Assembly (NCBI GenBank): GCA_022315425.1
Contig: JAIUPT010000032.1
Span: 980,501-1,044,500, forward strand
Direction of reading: 5' to 3'
DNA length: 64,000 nucleotides
Origin: Pseudevernia furfuracea
Lineage: Eukaryota > Ascomycota > Lecanoromycetes > Lecanorales > Parmeliaceae
Position numbers and translations under genes: made by a program. Each line of letters starts with the position of its first letter. Position 1 is the first letter of the stretch. A model generated the notes under the pieces. The model was given only the letters and a program-made list of their open reading frames with translations, had not been told where the DNA came from and did not search any database. Positions 32,719-44,490 of this stretch are shown one piece after another.

Positions 32719-35700
32719 CTAGGCGGCTCCATGTACCTCGATATCGGAAAGATGCCTCTGCCCATTACCACCAAAAAGTCCTTCATGCTCGTCATACCCC
32801 CGGTCGCTCGGTGTATCTGGAGTGTGCGCATTTCCTGAGATATCAATAACATCGTTGACCGCTCTTGCGTTATCGCTTGAAGTGAGCTGGTGTCGTAGAG
32901 AGCCACTATCGTCTTCTGGCGACAACCCTATTGGGTCTCTGTCGCCTAAAGATCTGTTGGCTTCATAGCTATATCGATTGACCTCTCCGTTTGAGGACGT
33001 CAAATCTGGAGGTGTGCCATCGGCTGGGGGTGGTGGAGGCGGCGGTGGCGGACTCTCTGATTTGAGTCGCTTGCTTGGTGTCGCTTGATGGTCCTCGAGC
33101 TTCATGCTATCAGGATCCTCATCGTTGACTCTTTTACGCTTGAGTCCCTCGGCTTGCAACAGCTGGTCTGGTGGTGTCACAGGAGTTGCTGATTCCAGCT
33201 TCGGCTTTTCACACTCGTCATCGTCCGACATTGCCATATCCTGATCCCCATCGCTTTCCTCTTCCTCCTTCTTTACGTCAGCAACCATTGCCGGAGTAGG
33301 TGATGCTGCCGACTCTCTTTCCTTGCTCCTTCGCCCGGCCTTCTTCTTTTCATGCTCCCGTTTCTTGGCGACTGCTTTGTCAAAATATTCTTTGACATAC
33401 TTCTTTACGTGCTTTTCTTGTCGAGACGATATCTTGGTGGGATCCTCCACCCGATGGTTTTTAAAATCGGAGCTCACAAGCTTTTTCGAAATCTTCGCAC
33501 GCCGCTTGTTAGCGAACGATTTACTACGCATTCAACACTGGGATCTCACCTCTTTCGCGAAACGCTTCAAATCATCCTTCGGTAGCTTGCCCTTGAATTT
33601 GTCCATTACGTACTTGATATGTGGAAAGAGCTTATCTCTGTTAGCATTTGCACAACATCTCATGTATAGTCATTCTTGGCTTACCGTGTTCTCGTATAAT
33701 TTCTTCTGCTTTTCTTCACCGCAAGTACGCCACTTTTCTGGGCCACCTTTGCTGTCCTTTTTTGCGTCGCCATTAGCCGCCTGCGGGGTCGCCGAGGGTG
33801 CTGTTCTCTCTTTCGGAGTACTCGCTTTCGCACTTGTGATTTGGTTGATTATGTCTTCAAGCGCTTTATTTGTAGACGTAGGCTTAGGGGGAGGGGGTGG
33901 TGGCCGCGCCATCATGGTGGGCCTCTGCCACGTCGTCTTGCCACTAAGATCGTAGTAATATGTTCTACCGTCGTCATCCTGCGCTGCAAACCAGCCTTCA
34001 GGCAACGCACCGAAAGGCCGCGGCCGATAGGGACCTCTGGGCCCATTGTAGAAACTAGGGCCTCGCTGAGGGAAGTTTGAACGTGGGCCATTGGGTGCTG
34101 CTGGTCCTTTTGGAGCGTCAATTGATCGTGAGCGTGACCTGGATTTTGATCGTGAATGTGATCTGGAGCGTGCCTTTCGTTCTTCGCGGCTTGAATCCCG
34201 CCGTCCCGAGCGATTCGTAAAATCCGGGGTAGTGGTAGTCGTGTTGTTTAGCGGATCGCGCTTCTTACGAGGTATGCGGTAAGCAACTTCGAGTTTACTC
34301 CATGAATCCAAGAGCCCCTGAGCCTGTAGCTTCACCATGTCATCGCCACACGCTTTCAAACTCTCGACAGTTGTTTCTATCTTGGAGTCGTTGATCTTGT
34401 TTCGTGTTAGAAGTGGAAATTTGCCGAGGATATCGAAGACTTGTAGAACGACATTGAAATCCTCTTTCCATAGAGTTAGGGTCGAGTTGAGGATTTGATA
34501 TCCATGCATCTTGACGACCCGATTACGCACTCGTTCGTCATCGCAGCGCTGGATTCGACCAAGCAGCTTGACGGCGATCCACTTCTCCCTGCATTGCATT
34601 AAGGTGGCCATGACCTTGGTGACGCCATCTTCATCCAGCCATTTGGGTTGGACATTGCTGACATACTCCTCATCTTCTTCCCCAACCTTCTTCTTGCGGG
34701 CCTTCTTCGCAACGGCAGTATCCCAGCCATCGCCATCTTCGATACCGAGGGCCTCGATCGTTGTATTTGACAATTTGGTCGCGCGTTCCGTTTGAGTCTT
34801 ACCACCGATGAAGCCAGTGCAATTGGGCTCACCACAATAGCAAGGCTGTGGATCAGTACCATATCTGTCGACGTTGTAGTTGAATACAAGTTCTTCTCCG
34901 GCTTTGATTTTCCGCTCGGCAAAGATTCCCATTCGAAGTTTTTCGCCCACCACCCACTTATCCACGTAACAATTTGGATTACAGGAATGATTGCAGAATC
35001 TACCCAAGTTGCCTTTCTTAGTGGCATCGACGAACTCTCCTTTTGTAAGGGACATGAAATAGAAGTGCTTAATGCCTTCCTCATCGTACTGGACCATGCG
35101 GCGGCGGAAGCGGGCTTCGTCAATGACCTCCCCAATATACTCATAAATGAAATCATCAGGATTAAGATCTGTATCAGCTCGTAGACCATAGCCTTTCTTC
35201 TCTGTTTTGAAGACTGTCACATCTGCAAATTGTCGTCGTTGAAATCTTTGGTTTTGGCAATCAGCTCCGCATCCACAATCGCCGACACATTCCATCTTTG
35301 TCGCACGATTGATGCAGTCTGAGTCGTGCCCGCATGCTGAGTTGGTCTTCGTAAAGCTATCTATATTGAAAATTCAGCAACTCTGCGTATACAATTACAA
35401 GCATGTAGTGTTGACTTACCCCACTCCTCTGTGCAGTCGCAGTCCATAGACCCATGCTCCGTGGACCCAATGTACTTTGAAGTGTAGGAACATTGTTCTA
35501 GCACCTGGAAGGTATGTTTAGACTCTTCAGTCTTACTTGGGCGATCGTGAAACAAAGGAGCTGGCTTGGATATAATCTTGTGGGAACTGCTGCGAGCGAG
35601 CTTGGGGGGGTGACCTGGCTCCATCTTCACAGTCACTTCACCACCCACAACCTCCTCGTGTTTCTCGCTTCCGGTAGAAGGTGACTGCGTAGGTATGTCT

Positions 35701-35909
35701 GTCTTTAGGGGTGATTGCGACGAGGACTTCGTGGGAGTATTTCTAGATGAGGACCTGTTGCTATTTGTAGCCTCCTCTTTGATCTCTGTCCCCAATCTGG
35801 CCGGTACATCTCGGTTTTCCAAATGTAGCTCTTCGACGCGATTCTCCAAGACTTTATGTCTTCTTGATCGTTCGTGTCCCGTCATAGTGGTAGGCCTTGT
35901 TGGCAACAT
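32719..35909 (-). CDS. SET2: Histone H3 lysine-36 methyltransferase Set2
   Basis: Methylates H3K36 co-transcriptionally while bound to phosphorylated Pol II CTD. Exons 35420..35909, 33685..35360, 33550..33630 and 32719..33492 (introns 59, 54, 57 nt) give 1006 aa. Domain order: disordered N-terminus, AWS Cys cluster (~155-205, CGHDSDCINRATKMEC), SET (~205-330, GRFCNHSCNPNCY and ELVFNYNVDRYG), post-SET (CYCGEPNC), an Arg/Ser-rich stretch, WW domain (~614, LPEGWFAAQDDDGRTYYYD), and SRI domain (~705-790, spread over three exons). Two proline tracts (6-9 Pro) and an acidic tail follow. An alternative start is 8 codons later (MTGHERSRR). Its upstream region is 1.8 kb long. Confidence 0.95.
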
Positions 35910-37737
35910 GTGCTATGATAAAGGAGTGTTAAAGGTGAGGTTGTAAGACGGTAAATGCTGAATGGCGATTAGAGGGTCCCTGAGGATAATCCCCGCACAT
36001 GGCAGACACAGAGTGTTGACTCAGACTCTACTGATAGGTATCCGTTGTAATGGTGAGGGTATGCGGTCTTCTGCAAGCCTCTTTTCTTTCCTTGTACAAT
36101 GGCACTGGAGAGAGAGACCGTATGAATTAGAGAACGGCAGGTTTGCCAAGCAAGAATAATTACCACCGACTTTGATATATCCACATGACGAAAAGAGTGA
36201 ATGTAGTAGGTAGATTTGCAAGAGGTTCCTTTCAAGGGCCGTCTCACCAGGTCTCTAGCTCCATTCAATGTCGGTAGACGTGTCCCATATGCCAGTGGAG
36301 CGCACAGCAAAGGCAAACTTTCTATTGCATCGACTTTTCACAGTCCACAACTTTTTCAAATTCTGGTGGTTAGTTCAGGGCAGGTTTCAAGAAGGTAGTG
36401 AATTGGGAAACGCTTCGGCTTTTTCAAGATTCACACCTCCTCGGCAAGTACGGCCTAGCCAGTTCCAGAATGTAGAAATTCATAGATGTTGATTCATTCT
36501 CGAAATCTAAATACAGGAACAAGCCGTGGTCATGGCATTTAACAAGAAGCGAATAATTGGTAGGTGCAAGGCAGACACCACACACACACATATACACACA
36601 CACACATAGCCAGCGCTGCGCTTCAACTAAGCAACGAGACTTCAGAAAAATAGGTAGAGCGAGTGCAATGGCTTCGGAACGATACCTGATTGTAATAGTA
36701 ATGCAAAGCAACAATCGCTCATCTCAATCACATCGCCTGGCCAAACACTCGACGAGTGACACTGATGGGGGTACATGGAGTAGAAGACCAGAAGACGTAA
36801 AGGAAACCACGTTGCATGATGATGATGTGTCTCGATATTGTTGGTCATGGGCCATTGTCGCGCATTCTCCGGCAGGCAAGCAGTATATAAGTAATGATAT
36901 AACTGAAAAGGAAGCGTCAACATGTTTTGACAATTTCCCATTTCATTTTCCATCCTTTGCATCTTCCAGCACATACGGTACTTATAATTTATCGAAGCTA
37001 CGTACCTGATGGAAAACGAGGTTGAGGGTTCGAGGCCTGATGGTTCAAAGCTAGCCAGGGGCTTGCAGAGGTCTCTCCTATAATCCTATTTGATTCGGCA
37101 GATAGGTACCAATCCTACGAACGCATTGGATACTTGTCCGGATACCTTCAAAATCCGACTAAATTCTCGAGGTCGAATTTGTGAAAAAAACTTTGTACGG
37201 TCCCACGTCCCAACTGTGTGTTGATGAACAGCAACGAAGTTCCCAGCAAAAGGAAGCTTGCATTAATTGGCCAAATTCCTTAGGCAGAGTAGCGGCTAAA
37301 ATTCTAAAAATCCCGTTGGTAACTACTCGGTATGCAGGACAGAAAGCTATTATTGACGAGGTAAAGGGAGCTCTCATGGCCAAAGTGCTCTTTTGACTGG
37401 CAAACATTTTATAATCTCGCGTGACCCATTCATTTCTCTTTTCTTTGTCCTTCTCCTCTCTTTGGCCACGTCTCAGCTTTTTCCTTCTCTGGCTCCATTG
37501 AATTTGGCCCCGTGCCTGGTCACAACATTCGTTCCTTACTCACAATCTTTAATGCTTTTACTCCTATGACTTTTGAGGACAAACCAATCCCTCAATCACT
37601 TTCCTTAAAACCCGTACACCATTCCCTAATATTCTTGTCATATTCACTTCTCTTTCCCAAGTTTTTCAGCCTTCGGTGCGTCCTGCACACGGCTCAAACA
37701 TTACCAAACAACAATCAAACTCCACTCATTATTCGCT
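35910..37737. other. Long gene-free divergent promoter SET2 / AT-hook gene
   Basis: 1828 bp without a supported gene. Contents: an interrupted CA microsatellite at 36574-36607 and a pyrimidine-rich run at ~37430-37500 near the AT-hook gene. Open frames are short and lack domains. Confidence 0.5.
36574..36607. repeat. CA dinucleotide microsatellite, interrupted
   Basis: Runs of CA are broken by TAT at ~36591-36594. A simple-sequence repeat within the SET2 upstream region. Confidence 0.85.
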
Positions 37738-38869
37738 ATGGCTGCTATGGAGCAGCCTTTTGGCGAGAACGAAGTAGTAAGTGACCCTACAAGCCCCTCG
37801 AATTTCCCTTGCTCTTCCGTCATCTTCTCACGGTCGACTGTTGTTTACGGGCTCAATGAGTGTTTCGAGACTGATGTGGGACAGCGTTACTTTCTCGCCG
37901 AGATCCTCAAGAAATCTTCGATAGCTCCTCTTGACCTCATGGAAATAATACAAGACCGAGGTATTCAGCCTAGCTGGTACGAAATAGCATTGCCAAATGG
38001 TGCGCAGCGAATGGACCATGAAAGGTTGGCAAAGGCTGAATATATTACTTACAGGACGCTCCGTCTCCTCATGCATATTAGTCTGGCAACATCTCCAAGC
38101 AACTGCCCAGGCTCGATTCACGGCTCCTGTCCAACCTATGGTTGCTTTCGAACAGCCGTCCCCACATAATGCTTCGAAGCCGAAGAAAAGGCGTCCAGCT
38201 TCCGGCGAAAATATTCCCTCGGCAGTGGACCGAATGATTCAGCCACAGCAGCCCTTCAACTTTTCTTCTGTAAATACTCCGAGCGATCCTACTACAGATC
38301 CAGGTGCTACAGCTTCGGTTTCGGGGCGCCCGCCGAAGAAGAAGCGAGGACGTCCGAGCAAGGCAGAACACGAAGCTAAGGTTGCAGAAGCAGCAGCACG
38401 TGGAGAAGAATATCAACCTCCTTCAAAGAGGAAGAAGACCTCGCGACCATCACAGCAGGGTGCGCCAAACGCAGGCATGGTCATGACCGACGTTGGCGCT
38501 GCGGGCGAAGGTTCTACTGGCAAGAAAAAAGCTCAAAAGCCGAAAGCAGCATCCGAAGTCGCAAGCAGCCTAGCTTCTGAACCTACTACCAGAAGTCTTG
38601 CTTTTAAGGCAACAGCACATGCTGCAGATCAGATGCAAATTGAGAAGGAGAAACACCTCAAAAGCACTATCCCCGAGACGCAGGCTTCGGACTTCGAGAC
38701 CCGGGGGAGCCTTTTCGCTGGCACGCGAGAGCATGCAGGAAGTACTGCGCCAGATACTATTCAGAGCACTATGACACTCCAGCACGATTCCACACCACAG
38801 AATGTATTCACATCGTACCAGGGCCCGACGAGAGACCCAGCAATAACAGGAGAATGGCGAATTTTGTGA
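37738..38869 (+). CDS. AT-hook DNA-binding-like protein, fungal hypothetical
   Basis: Exons 37738..37776, 37885..37999 and 38055..38869 give 322 aa. The first intron (108 nt) is in frame and stop-free, so its removal is inferred from its GTAAGT donor and the fit of the N-terminus MAAMEQPFGENEV to RYFLAEILKKS. The N-terminal ~75 residues form a compact helical region (IQPSWYEIALPNGRSVSSCI, a Myb/SANT-like pattern often seen in fungal AT-hook proteins), followed by an AT-hook with core KKRGRPSKAEHE and a basic disordered tail (GKKKAQKPK). Likely nuclear, binding AT-rich DNA; no further function can be assigned. Divergent from SET2. Confidence 0.75.
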
Positions 38870-39653
38870 GAGAGAGAAAAAAAAGCGACTATCCGGGATC
38901 AACGACTTTCCACGATGCTATGCATTTTATGCGGACCGAAACGAGATGGCGGCTACTGTCCTGCAGCTTTGAGCGTAAAAAGCACACCATGAATAACAGC
39001 ATCGGCGGGTATTTATCCAGCATTCCGTCCGATTCTTTCCTTTAATCTTTCGTACGGCCAAGATATTTTAATGCCTTGTGATACGCTTAACATGGCTTTA
39101 CGACGGTCACGGCTATCGAGCCTCGACAGAGCATTTCTTCCCTCTCTCGCGCTTCAGAATATTCCAAGTTCTGCAGCCATCAGAGGGATTTTCGCAAATT
39201 TTACATAGATGAGGCACCTTTTTGACCTGCGATGTATAACTAGGAGTGATCAAGTCTCGCAAGAGGTTAGGCCTGATTGTCACAGATCAGCATAAAGGGT
39301 GTCTTTCGGAAAGAAGATGCTCGTCCGCAAATAAAGTCTGATGATTCGTCATGAATAGGTCTTATCTACGAAGGTCTCTTGATCTGCCTCCTTGTAGAGA
39401 GACGAGGCCCGTAGAAAGCATCATAGGTACGATACTTAGTGCTCAAGCGAGAATAATGAATGGTTCTTTGGGAATTCCTGTCAAAGCTTTCTTTTACGAA
39501 CGCGAAAAGTCAAGGCAGTCAGGGCCATTATTCGTGAGTATCTTGTAATTGATTTATTCCGGGTATACGCTCTGAAACTCGCAATCAATGTATCCATGCC
39601 ATAGCGCCTTGCATAATGTTCCCAACTCAGCAGCCTTTTGATCCTGGACCTGG
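38870..39653. other. Intergenic, AT-hook gene 3' side to SPT4 3' end
   Basis: 784 bp between converging genes. Nothing recognised; a 65-codon frame at 39351-39548 has no domain. Confidence 0.4.
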
Positions 39654-40301
39654 TCATCCTGTGTCATCATCATCGGCAGTACCATCTCTCCTGCATTTAA
39701 ATCAGCATGGGTGCCCAGTAATCCCAGAGAGCCTCGGTACATACGGAATGTATCTCGCTCCTGCATCCTCAATGTTTTGCTTGACATCATCGGGCAACTG
39801 TAACAAGCAGAAATTGTCAGAAATGAACGTAGCCATCTTTTACACTTGAGTAAGAATCCTGCCACTGCCTCTAGTCTGCCCCTCAAGACTAAAGTCTCCG
39901 ACGCCTTTGAATGAGTCCGCTCACCGTTCCGACGACCTTGACAGCGTAGACCCCACTCACACAGCCCTCCAACCTCTGCCACCTCGCCACCCAGCTAGTT
40001 TTCGGATCCGCGAGCGTGATGAGTCCCTCAAAGACTTGTGATGTGCATTCTTGAACCGCGTCGGAGGAATTGGCGAGACCTAGGAAGGACTCGCAGTTCG
40101 GGCAGCCGTCACGTAGGAAGCGCTAAAGGTAGGCGGTCTTCAGTATGATTGCTAGCCGAGCGCAGAATGAGGGTATGGTTCCAGACGGGGAGGGGACCTG
40201 GGGAAGCGGAGTGAACTCACGGCATGGGTTTGGACGATAGAGCAGACCATGCAAGCACGAAGGTAGCGTTGTTGCGAGCCTGGAACGAAGGCGGATGACA
40301 T
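39654..40301 (-). CDS. SPT4: Transcription elongation factor Spt4
   Basis: Zinc-finger partner of Spt5 (DSIF), which keeps Pol II processive. Four exons (minus): 40221..40301, 39925..40122, 39745..39797 and 39654..39690, giving 122 aa; introns 98, 127 and 54 nt. Zn ligands are Cys17/Cys20 (CMVC) and Cys34/Cys37 (CPNC, exon 2). TSWVARWQRL and GVYAVKVVGTLPDDVKQNI are the family's core. The last exon is short: splicing gives RYIPRDGTADDDDTG, the expected acidic end, while reading through gives an unrelated tail ending HPC. No single ORF covers the gene. It is divergent from PPT1 with 260 bp between starts, and a GA-repeat lies in that promoter. Confidence 0.9.
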
Positions 40302-40369
40302 TGTGATCTTTAACTTTCCCGCGCAAAATGTGAGTCTTGGATTAATACTCTATGTGTCGCCCGTCGTAA

Positions 40370-40385
40370 GAGAGAGAGAGAGAGC
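40370..40385. repeat. GA dinucleotide repeat in SPT4/PPT1 promoter
   Basis: About eight AG units in a row, between the divergent SPT4 and PPT1 starts. Possible GAGA-type element or simple repeat; function unknown. Confidence 0.75.
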
Positions 40386-40561
40386 ACACGTAGGATATCT
40401 GCAAAGGGTTAGCGGCGTTATAACCGAGGATCTACAAGGAAACATCAAGTCTCGGACTTGCTCGTTATTACTGTACAACAATAATTATTATTTTCTTAAT
40501 ATACACATAAATTTGGCTTACTTGAGACTATTCATTGTTACAAGGACCACTGCTTCATAGA

Positions 40562-42157
40562 ATGGCTCCGAAAGAGGAGTCTGCCGAGCTGAAAGCAAAG
40601 GGTAACAAATACTTTGCGAGCCATGAATGGCTGAATGCTATAGATTCCTACACAAAAGCTATAGAGATGTACGACCAAGATCCATCCTATTACTGCAATA
40701 GAGCACAGGTCATTTCCCCAGAGTCGCATAATTTTTGGAGCCCCTTCGCTGATGTCGATTATTCTCAGGCCAATATCAAACTTGAGCAGTATGGCTATGC
40801 CATCGCTGACGCAGCCAAAGCCATCGAGCTCGACTCAGGCTACGCCAAAGTATGTGATGTTTCTCACCGAAAAAATTGCCGGTTACTGATGCATTATAGG
40901 CATACTACCGGAGAGCAGTCGCGAACACCGCGATTCTCAACTCCCGTGCCGCCGTCAAGGATTTCAAAGCCGTCGTCAGATTAGAGCCGAGCAACAAGGA
41001 TGCGAAGCTCAAGCTTGCAGAATGCGAGAAGATCGTCAAGAAGGTGGAATTCTTGAGAGCGATCGAAGTTGAGGACCCACCTTCTGCATTCGAGGGACTT
41101 GACATAGATTCTATGGTCGTAGATCCGAGTTACGATGGAGCTAAGCTGGGAAAGGAAATGACACAAGAATTCATCGATGATACGATCTCGAGATTTAAGA
41201 ATGGCAAGAAGCTGCACCGGAAGTACGTCTACCAAATAATAGCTGCCGTGAGGAAAATCGTCTATGACGAACCGACAATGGTGGAGATGGAGGTGCAAAA
41301 AGGACATTCGTTGACTGTCTGCGGGGATACCCATGGTCAATTCTTCGACTTGATGGAGCTGTTCCGGCTCAACGGCTTTCCTACCGCATCCCACTACTAC
41401 CTCTTCAATGGCGACTTCGTCGATCGAGGCTCTTGGTCCACCGAGATCGCTCTCCTTCTCTACGCGTACAAATGGTTACATCCCAAGGCTTTCTTCTTGA
41501 ATCGTGGCAATCACGAGACAGACGACATGAACAGGGTATACGGATTCGAAGGCGAGTGCAAAGCCAAGTACTCAGAACGAGTATTCAAGTTATTTTCAGA
41601 GTCATTTTCTGCATTACCTCTTGCGACTCTGATCGGCAAAAAGTTCTTCACTTTACACGGTGGTCTGTTCTCCGATGATAAGATTTCACTTGACGATGTT
41701 CGAAAACTCAACAGACATCGGCAACGGCAACCTGGACAGCAAGGCCTGATGATGGAAATGCTTTGGACAGATCCACAGCCCATGCCTGGTCGGGGCCCGA
41801 GCAAGAGAGGTGTCGGCTTGCAGTTTGGTCCCGATGTCACCAAGAGGTTTTGCGAGGCGAACGGTCTAGAAGCAGTCATCCGGAGCCACGAGGTCCGAAT
41901 GGAAGGTTACGAGGTGGAGCATGATGGGCACTGCATTACAGTCTTCTCAGCACCAAAGTACTGCGATAGTACCGAAAACAAAGGAGCATATATCAACATT
42001 GGACCGGAGCATAAGCTCGAGTTCCACAAATTTGATGCCGTTCCGCATCCTGATATAAAGCCCATGGTACGTCCTTTTTTCGGTTGATGCCTTCCGATTA
42101 GTACTGACATTCGTCCCACAGGCATATGCACAGAGCTCACTTATGTCCATGATGTAG
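40562..42157 (+). CDS. PPT1: Serine/threonine protein phosphatase 5 (Ppt1)
   Basis: TPR-containing PPP phosphatase that binds Hsp90 and dephosphorylates co-chaperones. Exons 40562..40708, 40769..40849, 40900..42066 and 42122..42157 give 476 aa. Three TPRs fill residues ~5-115 (AELKAKGNKYF ... YCNRAQANIKLEQYGYA ... AYYRRAVAN). The catalytic domain holds the metal motifs GDTHGQ, GDFVDRG and RGNHE, then SAPKYCD. The final 36-nt exon supplies AYAQSSLMSMM, the family's end; without it the frame would run into the intron. Intron 1 is 60 nt and the last is 55 nt. All catalytic motifs are intact. Confidence 0.95.
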
Positions 42158-42415
42158 ATGGTATATCCGACAACATATGCGGCACTGTTTGGCATCATCA
42201 TTAGCGGATCTGCATCACCAATCGGCGTTTCATCTTGCATACCTTGGGGTTGGAGTAGATATCAGCGGATCACGCATTCGAGTTGTAGAACTTACATGAC
42301 ATTACGGATACTCATAGAGATGTCAATCTTGGAATTCCACTCTCAGCCTGTTTTCAGAGCCAAGGCTCCCTAAGCTCACATTGCACAACATCAATGTCTG
42401 GAATTATCGGCGTCT

Positions 42416-42847
42416 TCAAGGTTGGAAGAGCTCATGCCCGTCCCCTGCAGCCACTACGCCCAACCATTCCCCTTTCCCCTTCACCCTCCAGCTGACTCTA
42501 CCATCCTCTCCAATCCACTGGCTCAATGCACCCACAACAGCTGCTGCATCTTCCCTCGGAACCCTCATCCACACGTCTCTGCCCTGAACTTTAAGAAAGT
42601 CAATCGGGATAGCTGTTCCTGTGATCCCGAGAAATTGACTGAGAGCAGAGGTGAGGTACGCTCGAGCTGTGAGAATGTCTATAGGAGGCGACTTGGATAT
42701 TGGAAGTGAGGTGTTGGAGGTGAGGAGGGTAAGGTGGAGATATGTGAAGGGTGGATTGCGGATGGTAACCCTTCTCTGTGCTGCTAAAGCCTTGGTCCCT
42801 AATAGCGCAGCTTGCGACACGATTGCTTGTGCAGATTCAGATGCCAT
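42416..42847 (-). CDS. POP8: RNase P/MRP subunit Pop8 domain protein
   Basis: Single-exon 143-aa protein matching the small Pop8 fold: RRVTIRNPPFTYLHLTLLT near the N-terminus, then DILTARAYLTSALSQFLGITG and a C-terminal strand pair (RDVWMRVPREDAAAVVGALS). Pop8 is a protein subunit of nuclear RNase P and RNase MRP, acting in tRNA and rRNA maturation. The family is short and divergent, so I rate the assignment below the others. Divergent from ESS2 with 272 bp between starts. Confidence 0.75.
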   Translation of the reverse strand: MASESAQAIVSQAALLGTKALAAQRRVTIRNPPFTYLHLTLLTSNTSLPISKSPPIDILTARAYLTSALSQFLGITGTAIPIDFLKVQGRDVWMRVPREDAAAVVGALSQWIGEDGRVSWRVKGKGEWLGVVAAGDGHELFQP

Positions 42848-43119
42848 CGCTGGAGCACGAGTGGTGAGAAAACCCTACCTAAAGGTAGGTACTTTAGAAG
42901 TTTTGGACGGCATCTTAAGTTGGGGGCACCAGGGGATCGACCACATGCATTAGCGCCGGATATCTAGCGTACTCGGCACTGATTGCCTTTTCTATTCTCA
43001 CTTCTGAAGTTCTGATTCACACTACTGTTAGCCGTGATCGTTTTCATCTATACAACTTTTGGGACCGGCTCTCCACCCGGAAAACTGCTCAGCAGGGCGC
43101 CAGAATATACAGCAATAAT

Positions 43120-44490
43120 ATGGCATCAACATCCCCGTCAAAAGCGCTTGCCAAGCGATCCCTCGACACCTCGCTCATGCCCCCACCGCCACCTCCCAAG
43201 CGGATAAAACGCCCCGCAAAGGTTCTGGACGAGGATGACTATACAGACGCCTTATCCCACATCATAGCTCGAGATTTCTTTCCTGGACTATTGGAGATAG
43301 AGTCGAAGCAAGACTATCTTAATGCACTGGACTCGCAAGATCACGAATGGATTGCGGCTGCAGGGCGAAATCTCACTGAGGTTATGACACCTGAACCAGG
43401 TGGGAGAAGACTGCGGGGAAGGAGAGGCACGAGCATGACACCGTCATCTGGACTATATGGAAGAGGTGGTGATACGCCTAAAGCATGGGAAGGTGAAACG
43501 CCCATGTCAGCAGTGTCCACGGCCGAAAGCACCGCCAGCACTCAGACAGACCGACCGAAAGTCGACACGAATATGAGTCTAAGCACATTTCAACAGAAGT
43601 ATACAAGTGAAGACAATGAAAGCTTTTACAAACTCTTGGACAAACAGAACCTCAAGAAAGCGGAAAAGTATGCTTGGATGTGGGCTGGCAACAAAATTCC
43701 GGCTGCCCGCCAGATCGCCCACCGGAAACGAGAGCGGCTCCTTGCTGCCAACAAAGCTTTACAAGAATCCGAAAACGGGAAAGAGCTTGCTTCTATCGAA
43801 CCCCGCGATACACGGAAAGCCATGCCTGACTCCTGGCCATCTCGTCCCAACAACCCGTTCATGTTCGCTCCCGGATCTATTGAAGACATCACCCAGACAG
43901 TCGCACAAAAGAATGAAGAAAACTCGAGAGCTCCTCCAAGGACTGTGGTCTACGACAATACCCGTATTGCCCTCCCTGTTGTCACAGAATCCTCGGTTCG
44001 TGTCCCTCCATCACCGTCCCTCTCCGCAGTTCGGGACGCAATAGCAGGTCGCCCTCGTCCTACCGCCTCTGAGGCATCTTTCAACGGCGCGTCCACACCT
44101 CGGGTCAACGGCTACGCGTTCGTCGACTCCGAGCCGGAGTCAAACCCATCATTCGACAGCCCCTCGCCCCTCCTCCTTGGCAGCGGAGATAGCAACCCCA
44201 ACCCGTTCAAGCTCCACGAAAGCAGCAAGCGGGAAGCACTGCATCATCGCATGGTAGATAAAGTGGCAAAAGGAAAGCGGGCTGCAACTGGAAAAAGGGA
44301 AGGAGAATTAAAGACGCCAGTACCGCGGTTTGCGAGCAGTCCGCGGATAAAGGGTGGGATGACTCCTGCTGCTCAGAGGTTGATGGGGAAGGTTGGAGGC
44401 ATAGGCGCAATGCCATGGGGGGGAAAGACACCACAGTTGAGTAGGTTAAGGGAAGGGTGGACGCCGAAGACTGCAGGGAAGGGGGAATAA
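43120..44490 (+). CDS. ESS2: Nuclear protein Es2/DGCR14 (Bis1) family
   Basis: Intronless 456-aa ORF. Es2-family proteins are spliceosome-associated (C complex) in metazoa, and fission-yeast Bis1 is implicated in stress response. Visible: the N-terminal KVLDEDDYTDALSHIIARDFFPGL, the TDRPKVDTNMSLSTFQQKYTS-type core and EDNESFYKLLDKQN, YAWMWAGNK, then a low-complexity C-terminus with a PNPFKL...ALHHRMVDKVAKGK segment and TP-rich repeats (MTPAAQRLMGK, WTPKTAGKGE). The conserved blocks and length agree well with fungal members. Confidence 0.9.
   Translation: MASTSPSKALAKRSLDTSLMPPPPPPKRIKRPAKVLDEDDYTDALSHIIARDFFPGLLEIESKQDYLNALDSQDHEWIAAAGRNLTEVMTPEPGGRRLRGRRGTSMTPSSGLYGRGGDTPKAWEGETPMSAVSTAESTASTQTDRPKVDTNMSLSTFQQKYTSEDNESFYKLLDKQNLKKAEKYAWMWAGNKIPAARQIAHRKRERLLAANKALQESENGKELASIEPRDTRKAMPDSWPSRPNNPFMFAPGSIEDITQTVAQKNEENSRAPPRTVVYDNTRIALPVVTESSVRVPPSPSLSAVRDAIAGRPRPTASEASFNGASTPRVNGYAFVDSEPESNPSFDSPSPLLLGSGDSNPNPFKLHESSKREALHHRMVDKVAKGKRAATGKREGELKTPVPRFASSPRIKGGMTPAAQRLMGKVGGIGAMPWGGKTPQLSRLREGWTPKTAGKGE

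Noticed and set aside
37022..37060. GGTTCGAGGCC, resembling a tRNA B box
   Set aside because: The flanks do not pair into a T-arm, and no A box or acceptor stem lies upstream at the right distance.
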